In this document: positions 1 to 8,041 of the stretch, one piece after another
Layout: each line of letters starts with the position of its first letter
Numbering within the stretch: position 1 is the first letter of the stretch
Assembly: GCA_041392665.1 (NCBI GenBank)
Contig: JAWKLQ010000016.1
Coordinates: 62,001-126,000, forward strand
DNA from: Flavilitoribacter sp020436695
GTDB lineage: Bacteria; Bacteroidota; Bacteroidia; Chitinophagales; Saprospiraceae
Reading direction: 5' to 3'
Length of the DNA stretch: 64,000 nucleotides
The notes under the pieces: generated by a model
The model's database searches: none
Seen by the model: the letters and a program-made list of their open reading frames with translations, nothing else
What the model was told of the DNA's origin: nothing
Position numbers and translations under genes: made by a program

Positions 1-788
1 ACCTTATAGGCAATGGATGGAGCCATGAGCTGGGCCACTTCTTTGGCCTGGTTGTAGTCCTGCACATTGACCAGTATTTCCGTAGCGTAACTCCGGTTCT
101 TGGAAAACAGTTGCCGTGCGGTGGCAATGGAGATCAGTGCCCGGCTTTTATCCGCACCGGCGGCACCAGTCTCAATAATGCCGACTACTCTGAATATTTT
201 GGAAACACCCTCAGGGGTAAGCAGAGAGATATTGTCTCCATTTTTCACTCCAATTTTTTCGGCCAGCCCGATCCCCAGGATAATGCCGTCGGGGCGCCGG
301 TCCAGTTCATACAGATCTCCTCCCACGAGGTATTCGGAAGTATGGAAAAGCTGGTCTTCGCTTTCGGGGATGATGCCAGAAAGATTGCCGCTTACTCGGG
401 TTACGCCGTTCCGGAAAAAGACATTTTGGTTGAGTTGTTGGGTGATCTGGCTTACCTCCGCAAATGTGGAAAGGGTCTCCAGGATCGGAGTCGTGTTTTT
501 AATGCCTTCGCTATAGCGAATATTTCGGGCATTGTTGACAAATACCACCGTCTGCTGATCACTCGGCTTTGGGAGTAAGACCGGTACTTCCTGTGGAAGA
601 TCATTGTAGATTTTGATATGCGCCATGGAGGTAAAGGAGATCTCGGTCTGGGCATTGTTTACACCGGCCATGAAGCTATTCATGAAAATGTACATCGAGA
701 TACCGAAGGTCACACTCAATACGGCTACCAATAGCTGCCGGAAGCGGGAGGTTAAGTGGGTCCAGGATATTTTTAGATTGGTACTCAT
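1..788 (-). CDS. ABC transporter permease, MacB/FtsX family (partial, runs off left edge)
   Basis: The reading frame is open from an ATG at 788 to the window edge, about 262 codons without a stop. It starts MSTNLKISWTHLTSRF, has one hydrophobic segment at about residues 18-43, then a long polar region with the look of a MacB-type periplasmic core domain (a GIILGIGLAEKIGVKNGD stretch and a following FRVVGIIETG stretch are typical). Family knowledge: such permeases work with a cytoplasmic ATPase to drive lipoprotein or drug export. Its start lies one base from the stop of the adaptor gene, so the two are probably translationally coupled. The C-terminal membrane helices and presumably the ATPase gene lie outside the window. 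Confidence 0.85.
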   Translation of the reverse strand, partial: MSTNLKISWTHLTSRFRQLLVAVLSVTFGISMYIFMNSFMAGVNNAQTEISFTSMAHIKIYNDLPQEVPVLLPKPSDQQTVVFVNNARNIRYSEGIKNTTPILETLSTFAEVSQITQQLNQNVFFRNGVTRVSGNLSGIIPESEDQLFHTSEYLVGGDLYELDRRPDGIILGIGLAEKIGVKNGDNISLLTPEGVSKIFRVVGIIETGAAGADKSRALISIATARQLFSKNRSYATEILVNVQDYNQAKEVAQLMAPSIAYK

Positions 789-789
789 G

Positions 790-1893
790 TCAATGCTTTG
801 TGCGGGTCAGAACATCACTTTCCGAAAGCCCGGAAGTCACTTCTACCCATTCGTGATTCTTTTCTCCGGGGGTGACCTCTTTTTGCTCTCCGTTGGCCAG
901 CGTGACATACTTCCCTTTTTGCAGGAATTCAGCGGGAATGACCAGTACATTTTCCCGTTTGCCGATATCGATATTGGCCTGCAATTGGGTGCCGTTAAAC
1001 AGCTTTTCCGGCATTTCATCCAATTGAGCTTCTACAATGTAAGACTGCTCTGCCTGATCAAAACCCGGCAGGATTTTGCTGATCGTAGCGGAAAAAGTCC
1101 GGTCGGGATAGATATTCAGATGGACGGCGGCTTTTTGCCCGGTTTCGATACGGGTGATATCCTCTTCCGAGACAAATAGTTTTAACACAAAGGGGCCGCT
1201 GCCGATCCGGGTGATCACTTCCCCTCTTCTCACCAGTTCTCCCTTTTTCTTATTCACCTGTATGGCAATACCGGCCTGATCGGCTTTGAGAATGTACTCA
1301 GACAGCAATGCTTGCTGGGATTGGAGTTGTGCCCGACTGCGGTCTACGCTGAGTTGTAGACTTGAGGTTACTTCTCGGTAGTTCTTTTGCAGCAATGCCA
1401 GATTGCGTTTGGCACTTTCGTATTGTAGTCTGGCTTTTTCAAAATCCAGTTGGGATACGGAGTTGTTTTCCCTCAAATCCTTAAAGCGCAGATAATTGGT
1501 CTCATCCTGGGCCAACTGCAATTCGGTCTGTTCGATCTGGATACGGATCTGAGCGAGTTGAGGCGCATCTTCGGAGGCATTGCTGCGTGCTTCCTCGTAC
1601 ACGGCCTGCAATTCCTGTAGCTGACTGTTCTGAATATCGCTTTTCAGTTTCAGTAAAACCTGGTGTTCGGCTACGGTATCGCCTTCCTGCACGTTTATTG
1701 CCAGAACCGTGCCGTCAACGTTGGCCGCGATCACGTATTCGTCTTCCTGGGTCACATGGCCACTGGCGAAGACGGCTTCCTGGATGGTTTTCCGGACAGG
1801 TGAGGTCTGCTCCAAACGATTGCAGGAAGTGATGCCCCCGGTGATCGCCAACAGAAAAACCGGGATGAGGTGGTGATGAGATATGCTTATCAT
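790..1893 (-). CDS. Efflux periplasmic adaptor (HlyD/RND-MFP family), likely lipoprotein
   Basis: 367 residues. The N-terminus is hydrophobic and ends in ITSC at about residues 22-25, which would serve as a lipobox. A biotinyl-lipoyl-like half-motif (about residues 55-90, DGTVLAINVQEGDTVAEHQ) is followed by a long alpha-helical hairpin rich in Gln/Leu/Glu (about 95-215) and a second lipoyl half plus beta-barrel region (IQVNKKKGELVRRGEVITRIGS begins near 220). This is the domain order of adaptors that bridge an inner-membrane pump and a TolC channel. Its start overlaps the TolC stop by 4 bp (ATGA) and its stop is one base from the permease start, so the three genes form one operon. Confidence 0.9.
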   Translation of the reverse strand: MISISHHHLIPVFLLAITGGITSCNRLEQTSPVRKTIQEAVFASGHVTQEDEYVIAANVDGTVLAINVQEGDTVAEHQVLLKLKSDIQNSQLQELQAVYEEARSNASEDAPQLAQIRIQIEQTELQLAQDETNYLRFKDLRENNSVSQLDFEKARLQYESAKRNLALLQKNYREVTSSLQLSVDRSRAQLQSQQALLSEYILKADQAGIAIQVNKKKGELVRRGEVITRIGSGPFVLKLFVSEEDITRIETGQKAAVHLNIYPDRTFSATISKILPGFDQAEQSYIVEAQLDEMPEKLFNGTQLQANIDIGKRENVLVIPAEFLQKGKYVTLANGEQKEVTPGEKNHEWVEVTSGLSESDVLTRTKH

Positions 1894-3194
1894 TGAATTT
1901 GTCGAATATACAGTTGATAGTAATTGACGTAGTAATCGCTCAGGCTTTGCAGGTACTGGTTCTGTACGGTCAATAGGTCCTGATATTTATCCAGGCGTTC
2001 ATCCAGGCTGATCAACCCGCTCTGGTATTTATTTTCGGAATGCTGGTCGTTTTCCATCTGAAGATCAAGAATTTCCTGCTTCTCTTGAAGTGCCGCCAAT
2101 GCGCGGATATATTGCCTTTGCAGCATTTCGTCCTCCCTGCGGGTAGCCTGAATGGTGTTTTCCAGCAGGTGTTCCTGTTGAATTACACTTAGTCCGGCCC
2201 TGGCGATCTTCCCCTTACTGGCTCCGCCATTGAAGATCGGGATGTTGAGCTTGACCCCAAGCGATTGCTGAGGCAGGTTATTGACGTTGGAAAAGTCCAG
2301 GAACTGATCTGTAGCCCAGGTGTAGTTGTACTGATAACCGATGCTGATGCTCGGATAAAGTAAATACTTGGCCTGCTTCAGTTGGGCCTGCATTAGATCC
2401 AATTGTGCTTCCTGAACGGCCACTTCCGGGTGAGGGGAAGTGGCGTTCAGCGTTGTTAGGGCATCACCAGAGGTCGTTATTGCTTCGGTGATGAGGATAT
2501 CCTCATCCACTCCGAGTTGGGATTGAAACTGGGTGTACAACTGCTGTAGACTGGTTTCCAGATCCCGAAGCTCATTTTCTGCTTTCAGGAGCTGGATCCT
2601 GGCCTGGTTGCGAGCTTCAATGCTGATGATCCCGGCCAGGTATTTCTCTTCCGCGTGGGACAGAATATCCCGGCTGGTTTCCAAATGGTATTGATAGATC
2701 TCCCGGTACTGCTCACTCAACAGAATGGAATAATAGGTGCCGGCCAGTGCCTGATAAGTGTCGAATCTGATCTGATCGGTGTTCGCTTTCCCGAACCCGG
2801 TTTGCGCCGAGGCGGTCCTGACGGCAAACCACTTTTGAAAATTCAGCACATCCCAGTTCACCTGCACACCAGAATTATAGAGATACTTTTTACCGAAAGT
2901 AAACTCTTCATAAGTCGCTTCCGGGGCGGACGGGTTAAACAGCTGTGCCGGTACCAATGTAGGCTGCAGGGTGATGTTGTTCGTCATACCGGCCGAGCCG
3001 TTGATACCGGGTAGCAAAGCCTGCCGGGCCTCTCTTTCCTGGGACAAAAAGATCTGTTCCTGGATGTGAGCCGATTGGATCGCAATACTATGACTATCAG
3101 CGTAACGAAAAACGTCCTCCAGTGAGCTGAATTGGATCTGTCCCCTGACTGAACTCCCCGTCAGCAGGATAATCGCGATAATAAACGCTTTCAT
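1890..3194 (-). CDS. TolC family outer-membrane efflux protein
   Basis: The ATG at 3194 (MKAFIIAIILL) is preferred over one 24 bp upstream because it begins directly with a signal peptide ending near VRGQ. The mature protein is about 410 residues, largely helical with repeated coiled-coil-like stretches (for example ERLDKYQDLLTVQNQYLQSL near the C-terminus) and a conserved-looking NIPIFNGG motif at about residue 320, typical of the outer membrane efflux protein family. Partner of the adjacent adaptor and permease, giving a tripartite MacAB-TolC-like pump. The substrate cannot be told from sequence. Confidence 0.9.
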   Translation of the reverse strand: MKAFIIAIILLTGSSVRGQIQFSSLEDVFRYADSHSIAIQSAHIQEQIFLSQEREARQALLPGINGSAGMTNNITLQPTLVPAQLFNPSAPEATYEEFTFGKKYLYNSGVQVNWDVLNFQKWFAVRTASAQTGFGKANTDQIRFDTYQALAGTYYSILLSEQYREIYQYHLETSRDILSHAEEKYLAGIISIEARNQARIQLLKAENELRDLETSLQQLYTQFQSQLGVDEDILITEAITTSGDALTTLNATSPHPEVAVQEAQLDLMQAQLKQAKYLLYPSISIGYQYNYTWATDQFLDFSNVNNLPQQSLGVKLNIPIFNGGASKGKIARAGLSVIQQEHLLENTIQATRREDEMLQRQYIRALAALQEKQEILDLQMENDQHSENKYQSGLISLDERLDKYQDLLTVQNQYLQSLSDYYVNYYQLYIRQIQ

Positions 3195-3207
3195 AAAATG
3201 GATCGGA

Positions 3208-3579
3208 TTAGGGCTCAAGCCGGGTCCAGGTCTGACTTCGGGAGAGCAGTCCTATACTGGCAGTTAGTTTAAGCTTATTGTCATTAATGAGCCGGGCGGA
3301 GCATTTTGCGGTGCGTCCCTTTTGAATGATGTAGAGGGTGCCGTTACTGAATACCGCATCCTTCGTTTCCTCCAGTCCGCTGATCTGTTTTTTATCTACG
3401 AGTTGAGGGGCATCTGCCTTGCGAATGATGGCGTCGTAGGCATCTCCGTTCCTGACAAACTCGATTACCCGGGTTTGGTCTTCATTGACCCATTGTCCGC
3501 TGATTTCCTTGGTTGCGGTCTGGCCAGAGAGGGTGCCGGCAAGTAGCAGACCCGTTAACAGGATGATTAATCTGTGCAT
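3208..3579 (-). CDS. DUF2147-like secreted protein
   Basis: The start at 3579 (MHRLIILLTGLLLAGTLSGQ) gives a clean signal peptide; an ATG 24 bp upstream adds a charged tail. The mature part (about 100 residues) opens with ISGQWVNEDQTRVIEFVRNGDAYDAII and ends LSRSQTWTRLEP, the pattern of DUF2147, a small periplasmic or secreted beta-sheet domain of unknown function in which an early G-x-W precedes a W-x-R near the end. It lies 13 bp upstream of tolC on the same strand and so may be first in the efflux operon; whether it takes part in efflux is unknown. Confidence 0.75.
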   Translation of the reverse strand: MHRLIILLTGLLLAGTLSGQTATKEISGQWVNEDQTRVIEFVRNGDAYDAIIRKADAPQLVDKKQISGLEETKDAVFSNGTLYIIQKGRTAKCSARLINDNKLKLTASIGLLSRSQTWTRLEP

Positions 3580-3708
3580 GTTTTCGATTTTTTGGTTCGG
3601 CACAAAAGTAGGGCCGGCACAGACACATCACTTTCTAAATGTAAGTGGGTTGAACATATTGGCAGGTGAATTGAACAGAAGAGCACACGGAGCAATAGAT
3701 GATGGGCT

Positions 3709-3774
3709 TAATGAATGGTATGGTCATTATGGCTGAACTGCCTAGCCATAATGACCAGCCATAAAACCATTCAT
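3709..3774. repeat. Intergenic long palindrome between two minus-strand genes
   Basis: A perfect 14-bp inverted repeat (TGGTCATTATGGCT at 3721-3734 with its complement at 3744-3757, 9-base loop) is extended by outer arms ATGAATGGT (3711-3719) and its complement (3766-3774), with a few unpaired bases only on the right arm. No T-run follows, so it is not an obvious terminator. The ATGGCT/ATGGT wording suggests it belongs with the word-built palindromes elsewhere in the window. Confidence 0.7.
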
Positions 3775-3835
3775 CTGTACCATTTAAGCAATCCAACTCG
3801 TCATTGGGTCACTATATATGACCGAGAGCTTAGTA

Positions 3836-5251
3836 CTATAATTTAAAACTCTCCCCCAAAGAAGGGATCAAGACCTGATCGAACCCGTGCTTATTAAGCA
3901 GGTCCTGAAAAGCTTCCTGCCGGTCGATGGTACCGTGTACCAGGAAAATGGAGTGCACCTTCCCTTTTTGATTACGTACAAAATCCAGCAATTCGTGCCG
4001 GTCGGCGTGGGCGGAAAAGGAATCCATGATCTCGATGCGGGCACGCACCGGTTTCATTTCTCCGAATAATTTGAGCTCATGCGCGCCGTCCCGCAGTTTA
4101 CCACCGGGCGTTTCCGGCGAGCAATAGCCGACGATCAGCAAGGTGTTCTTTGGATTATCGATACTATTGAACAGATGGTGTTTTACCCGGCCGGCATTCA
4201 TCATACCCGATGAACTGATGATGATGCAGGGCTCAGTACGGTTGTTGAGGGATTTGGACACTTCCACTTTCCGTACATAGGTCAGGGAGTTAAAACCAAA
4301 TGGATTATCATCTATCAGCAGGTATTCGTGGAGCTGTTTGTCGTAACACTCCGGATGTGTACCGAAGATCATGGTCGCATTCACCGCCAACGGGCTATCT
4401 ACATAAACCGGGATCTTGGGTAGTTTTCCTGCGGTTTCCAGTTGATCGAGCATATAGACGATCTCCTGGGTACGGCCGACACTGAAGGCCGGAATGATGA
4501 GCTTCCCTTTCTTGTCCACACAAGTTTCCTGAATGATCCGTAGGAAATGATCCATCTCGGCCGGTGGCGCATCGTGATCCCGGTCGCCGTAGGTTGACTC
4601 ACAGACCAGATAATCCACTTCCGGCATCTGTTGCGGATCGCGAAGTATGGGCCGGTTAGGACGTCCTACATCACCGGTAAAACCGAAAATGGTCGTTTTC
4701 CCGTTCTCCTGTATCCGCAGGGTGACACTGGCGCTACCGAGTATATGGCCGGCATCGCGGAACAAGACTTCCACGTCATTGGAAATACGGAGCCACTGAT
4801 TATAGGGATGGCCGATAAAGCGGTCCATCGTAACCTCCACATCATCCTTGGTGTAGAGCGGTTCGCGTTCTTCCAGATGTTTGCCTTTTTTTCGTTTTTT
4901 AGGAAGAATGCGGGTATTGTAAAACTCAGCGTCTTTTTCCTGGATGTGGGCACTGTCGAGTAGCATGATCGCACAGAGGCTGCGCGTAGCATGGGTACAG
5001 ATAATATTCCCCCGGTAACCGTCTTTGACCAGTTTAGGCAGGCGGCCGCTGTGGTCGATGTGCGCATGGGAGAGAATGAGGCAGTCGATCTCTTTGGGAT
5101 CGAACAGCCAGGTATCATTAAAAGTCTTATAATCCGAATTATAACCCTGGTAGAGGCCACAGTCGAGTAGAATGGTATAGCCGTTATCGAGGGTGAGTAA
5201 ATGCGCGCTTCCGGTTACTTCTCTTGCAGCTCCACAAAATTTTATCTTCAT
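3836..5251 (-). CDS. MBL-fold / beta-CASP RNA-processing exonuclease-like hydrolase
   Basis: 471 residues. The metal-binding HAHIDH motif is at about residues 62-67. Further metallo-beta-lactamase motifs follow (GHILGSAS near 178; FTGDVGRP near 205), then beta-CASP features: ESTYGDRDH, PAFSVGRTQEIVY, a SSSGMMNAGRVKHHL stretch, and C-terminal SAHADRHEL and VHGTIDRQEAF. This is the architecture of CPSF73/YSH1-like and archaeal/bacterial RNA-processing nucleases, about the usual length. It is monocistronic by spacing. The physiological RNA target is not known for the bacterial family. Confidence 0.92.
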   Translation of the reverse strand: MKIKFCGAAREVTGSAHLLTLDNGYTILLDCGLYQGYNSDYKTFNDTWLFDPKEIDCLILSHAHIDHSGRLPKLVKDGYRGNIICTHATRSLCAIMLLDSAHIQEKDAEFYNTRILPKKRKKGKHLEEREPLYTKDDVEVTMDRFIGHPYNQWLRISNDVEVLFRDAGHILGSASVTLRIQENGKTTIFGFTGDVGRPNRPILRDPQQMPEVDYLVCESTYGDRDHDAPPAEMDHFLRIIQETCVDKKGKLIIPAFSVGRTQEIVYMLDQLETAGKLPKIPVYVDSPLAVNATMIFGTHPECYDKQLHEYLLIDDNPFGFNSLTYVRKVEVSKSLNNRTEPCIIISSSGMMNAGRVKHHLFNSIDNPKNTLLIVGYCSPETPGGKLRDGAHELKLFGEMKPVRARIEIMDSFSAHADRHELLDFVRNQKGKVHSIFLVHGTIDRQEAFQDLLNKHGFDQVLIPSLGESFKL

Positions 5252-5391
5252 GCTGTTTTTTTGAGATTTTTACTTCATGCAGGGGAAAAGATAATAACTT
5301 AGCGGTATAAACCCGCGTTTTCTTACAATTTGTTGCTATACTTTCCATCCTACCCCTTTACCGCGTAACGTTTTATTTTAAACAGGGATTA

Positions 5392-5970
5392 ATGAGCAAA
5401 CGATACCAGGAAGATGAGCAGTTACTGCTCCGGATCCGGGAGGGAGATCGATCATTTTTGAATCAGCTGTTCCAGGATTACTGGCCCTCTTTTCTAGCTT
5501 TTCTAACCAAGTCTTTCGGCATGCCCGAAGAGGATGTCAGAGAGATTTATACCCGGAGTTTCACCACCTTCTTCTATAATATCAAAGATGGCAAACTAGT
5601 GCCACCTTTACAAAGCCGCCTAAAAACCTATTTGTTCGGCATCGGTAAAAATTATGCCATGAAAAAATTCGGTAGTGCCTACGAGGAACGTATGGTACAC
5701 ACCGATGAAATGGAAGATGTGCAGAAGGCATTTCAGCAGCCGGATGTAGTGGATTACTATGAATACGACTGGCAGCGCAATCTGGTGGAAAAACTACTCA
5801 ACCGCATTGGGGAACCCTGCAAAGAACTGTTACTGCTGAGTTTTGTAAGGGAGTTTGCGGATGATGCCATCATGGACCGGCTGGATATTCCCAGTGCAGT
5901 GGCCGTGCGTCAAAGGCGGTTTCGCTGCCTGGAAAAGTTGAGGAGCATGGTGAAAGAGGAGGATTATTAA
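5392..5970 (+). CDS. RNA polymerase sigma factor, ECF (sigma-70) family
   Basis: 192 residues. Region 2-like segment: LLLRIREGDRSFLNQLFQDYWPSFLAFL with a following DVREIYTRSFTTFF and LKTYLFGIGKNYAMK. Region 4-like helix-turn-helix near the end: ELLLLSFVREFADDAIMDRLDIPSAVAVRQRRFRCLEKL. ECF sigmas recruit RNA polymerase to cell-envelope or nutrient-response promoters. The next gene downstream (6171) is a membrane protein placed where a cognate anti-sigma factor would be, but a ~125-bp palindromic element (5989-6113) separates them. Confidence 0.85.
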   Translation: MSKRYQEDEQLLLRIREGDRSFLNQLFQDYWPSFLAFLTKSFGMPEEDVREIYTRSFTTFFYNIKDGKLVPPLQSRLKTYLFGIGKNYAMKKFGSAYEERMVHTDEMEDVQKAFQQPDVVDYYEYDWQRNLVEKLLNRIGEPCKELLLLSFVREFADDAIMDRLDIPSAVAVRQRRFRCLEKLRSMVKEEDY

Positions 5971-5988
5971 GAGCAACTATTGTTTAAG

Positions 5989-6113
5989 TGACGGAGCAAA
6001 AATAAATGGACCAATTTTAGGTTTTTAATATTTCGCTAAGCCATTGACTTGCAGGAAATGGTGTGCGAAATTTTCAAAACCTCTAGAAAAAATTGGTTCA
6101 TTTATTTCCGTCA
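5989..6113. repeat. TGACGGA/TCCGTCA palindromic element, copy 1 (MITE-like)
   Basis: About 125 bp. The ends are inverted (TGACGGA at 5989, TCCGTCA ending 6113) and the arms fold back over nearly their full length: AATAAATGGACCAATTTT on the left against AAAATTGGTTCATTTATT on the right, and AGGTTTT / AAAACCT, with TTTCGC / GCGAAA near the loop. It is closely matched by a copy at 19312-19435; most arm positions are identical and the loop differs. Both copies share the flanks TTTAAG (left) and AACTA-TAAGA (right), so the true unit is somewhat longer. No coding capacity. Confidence 0.85.
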
Positions 6114-6170
6114 AACTACTAAGAGGGTAGTTGGGCACTCAACTCCCCAAACAAAAACTTTGAGCTAGTC

Positions 6171-7178
6171 ATGCAACAGACTGAATTGATCGTGGCCTTC
6201 ATCAGGGGAGAATTGACCGGGCCACAGCGCCGGGATTTTGAGCAACGCCTGCTTGCAGAACCGGCCTTACGGGAAAAAGTACAAGACTATCAGATCATTT
6301 TACAGGGACTGAAAGGTCTGCAGTATGAGGCGTTCCGACGTGAAGTGGCCGGTTGGGAACCGGAAGAGGAAATAGACGATGATCGCATTTTAATCATGGA
6401 TTATCTGACGGGGCAGCTCTCGCCGGAAGCACATGCCGGTTTGGAGCATCGGCTCATCAATGAACCGGAACTGGCCCGCCGGGTGGAAGAATACCGGACG
6501 CTGGCAGAAGGCTTTAAGGCCATGCGACAGCGGGATTTTGAAGCGGAGGTCCGCGCCTGGTCAAAAGATCTGCCTGCCGACAATAAAGAAGATCAGGCCA
6601 GGGTAGTGTCTTTGAACAGAAAACAGCGAGCAGGATGGTGGCGGTACGCTGTTGCTGCTGTTCTGTTGGCCTTGCTGGCCGTAGCGATCTGGCGTTTGGC
6701 CCCGGGCAGCGGCAGTGGACTGGATCTCACTGCGTTTCGTCAGGATAGCTATATTGCACCGCAAACCGCTATAGAGCGTGGGGAGGAGGCCTCGCTGGAT
6801 CAGGCTAAAACTGCTATAGGAAAGGGTAATTACAGTGAAGCTGAGCGGGTACTGCTGTCCGTGCCTTCAGAGGACTCCCTGTATGTATCGGCACAATATT
6901 TCCTGGGGCATACTTATTACAAAATAAAACGATACGATGCGGCCGTATCGGCCTTTACTGAAAGCCTTAATGCCTCGCAGAACGGAAGCTACTATCTAAA
7001 GGATTTTAACCTTGATAATGCGGCCTGGACCCGGATTCTGGCCTATTTGGCAGCATCCAATGATACAACTGATCCGACGCTTAGATCCTACCTTACAGAA
7101 TTTCTCGATCAGGCCGATCCTACCGATCTATATTATCAGAAAGCCAGAGTATTGGAAAGCGAATTGAAAGATCGTTAA
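6171..7178 (+). CDS. Putative anti-sigma / membrane TPR protein with duplicated N-terminal module
   Basis: 335 residues. Two ~60-residue cytoplasmic modules are clear tandem duplicates: residues 5-63 (LIVAFIRGELTGPQRRDFEQ...) and about 73-131 (ILIMDYLTGQLSPEAHAGLEH...), each with a G-x-L-[TS]-P/G-x helix and a following R[LD]FE-type end. They resemble the N-terminal domain of anti-sigma factors but lack the zinc-binding HxxxCxxC. One membrane helix (about 152-170, YAVAAVLLALLAVAIW) leads to a periplasmic part with TPR-like helices (about 205-330, including YFLGHTYYKIKRYDAAVSAF). Position after an ECF sigma gene supports an anti-sigma role; this is inference. An alternative is a sigma-independent envelope scaffold. 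Confidence 0.65.
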   Translation: MQQTELIVAFIRGELTGPQRRDFEQRLLAEPALREKVQDYQIILQGLKGLQYEAFRREVAGWEPEEEIDDDRILIMDYLTGQLSPEAHAGLEHRLINEPELARRVEEYRTLAEGFKAMRQRDFEAEVRAWSKDLPADNKEDQARVVSLNRKQRAGWWRYAVAAVLLALLAVAIWRLAPGSGSGLDLTAFRQDSYIAPQTAIERGEEASLDQAKTAIGKGNYSEAERVLLSVPSEDSLYVSAQYFLGHTYYKIKRYDAAVSAFTESLNASQNGSYYLKDFNLDNAAWTRILAYLAASNDTTDPTLRSYLTEFLDQADPTDLYYQKARVLESELKDR

Positions 7179-7193
7179 TTATTGGCCCTTACC

Positions 7194-7250
7194 GGTCTAC
7201 CTTCTCCCGCCTGAGGTCTACCTTCTATCTGTATTGGTCTACCCATTCTG
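7194..7250. repeat. 21-bp tandem repeat, about 2.7 units
   Basis: GGTCTACC recurs at 7194, 7215 and 7236, giving an exact 21-base period; the first two units share GGTCTACCTTCT. It lies 15 bp after the stop of the TPR protein. No hairpin with a T-run is visible here. Confidence 0.75.
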
Positions 7251-7325
7251 TCTTTTTAGCAAACAAATATCCAACTTCGGGATAAATACCTTTCCTCGGA
7301 TTGTCTAAGAAAGGAAATTGCTACT

Positions 7326-7434
7326 GGACATTTGGAAATTTGGACGTTGGGATCTTAGGACTCATCCAAATATCTCAATATCCTAACAGCCTGCCTCGCA
7401 CACAAAGTGTCGGGGTCCATTTGTCCAGTAGCAA
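7326..7434. repeat. Octamer-word palindrome upstream of the Spy-like gene
   Basis: The left side is five consecutive 8-base words beginning GG (GGACATTT, GGAAATTT, GGACGTTG, then GGATCTTA and GGACTCAT) from 7326 to 7365. The outer arms pair: TTGCTACTGGACA at 7318-7330 with its exact complement at 7422-7434, and TGGA/TCCA just inside. It occupies most of the 310-bp space between 7178 and 7489; together with the 21-bp tandem repeat at 7194-7250 that accounts for nearly all of that space. Confidence 0.7.
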
Positions 7435-7488
7435 AAGGAAGAAAGTTTTGTTTTCATAACTCCATCATAATTTAAACAATCGACCACA

Positions 7489-7932
7489 ATGAAAAAGACT
7501 TTTCAGTTTTTGTTCACCCTGGCCATTCTGAGCCTGACTGTTATCTCGACTTATGCCCAACCTCCCGAAGGCGGTGGCCGCATGGGGCGTATGGATCCCG
7601 GACAACGCGCGGAACAGCAGGCAGCCATGATGCAGGATTCGCTGGGGCTGGATGACGATCTGACCGCCGAGGTAGAAGCAGTACTGCTGGTGTATGCCAA
7701 AAAAATGCAGGAAGCCCGCGAGGCATCTCAGGGGGACTGGTCCTCAATGCGCGGAACCATGCAGACACTCCGTGATGAGCAGGACGAGGAACTGCAGGCG
7801 CTGCTCTCCGAAGAGCAATGGGCCAAATGGGACGCTATCCGTCAGGAAATGATGCAAAATCGAGGCCCCGGTATGCGGGGAGGAGAACGCGGCAGGGGCA
7901 AGCAAAAAGAAAAAAGCAAGAAAACGGAATAA
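7489..7932 (+). CDS. Spy/CpxP-like small periplasmic protein
   Basis: 147 residues. Signal peptide MKKTFQFLFTLAILSLTVISTYAQ, cut after residue 24. The mature part is charged and helical, Met/Gln/Glu rich, with LTAEVEAVLLVYAKKMQEARE and LLSEEQWAKWDAIRQEMM resembling the paired LTxxQ-type helices of the Spy/CpxP family of periplasmic chaperones and stress sensors. The tail is glycine-arginine then lysine rich. It lies in the sigma/anti-sigma neighbourhood and just upstream of a TonB-type barrel, fitting an envelope-stress group. A second, longer family member starts at 63213. Confidence 0.65.
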   Translation: MKKTFQFLFTLAILSLTVISTYAQPPEGGGRMGRMDPGQRAEQQAAMMQDSLGLDDDLTAEVEAVLLVYAKKMQEAREASQGDWSSMRGTMQTLRDEQDEELQALLSEEQWAKWDAIRQEMMQNRGPGMRGGERGRGKQKEKSKKTE

Positions 7933-7945
7933 GCACAATTAGATG

Positions 7946-8017
7946 GTGATGTAGTGATGTGGTGATATGGTGAGTGACTCACTACATCACCACATCACAA
8001 TATCACCACATCACAAT
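7946..8017. repeat. Octamer-word palindrome before the 8042 start codon
   Basis: Nine consecutive 8-base words without a gap: four of GTGATGTA/GTGATGTG type (7946-7977), then five of the complementary type ATCACCAC/ATCACAAT (7978-8017). The two halves meet at GTGAGTGA / CTCACTAC with no loop. ATG of the next gene is 24 bp downstream. Confidence 0.85.
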
Positions 8018-8041
8018 ATTGCCAACACACTGTCTGATAAT

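Noticed and set aside
1..600. Plus-strand frames at 100-516 and 111-578
   Set aside because: They lie opposite the coding permease frame, which is open to the window edge and shows MacB/FtsX features.
7967..8041. Start of the beta-barrel gene at 7967
   Set aside because: It would translate the octamer palindrome (repeated HHHITISPHH-like residues) before the signal peptide that starts at 8042.
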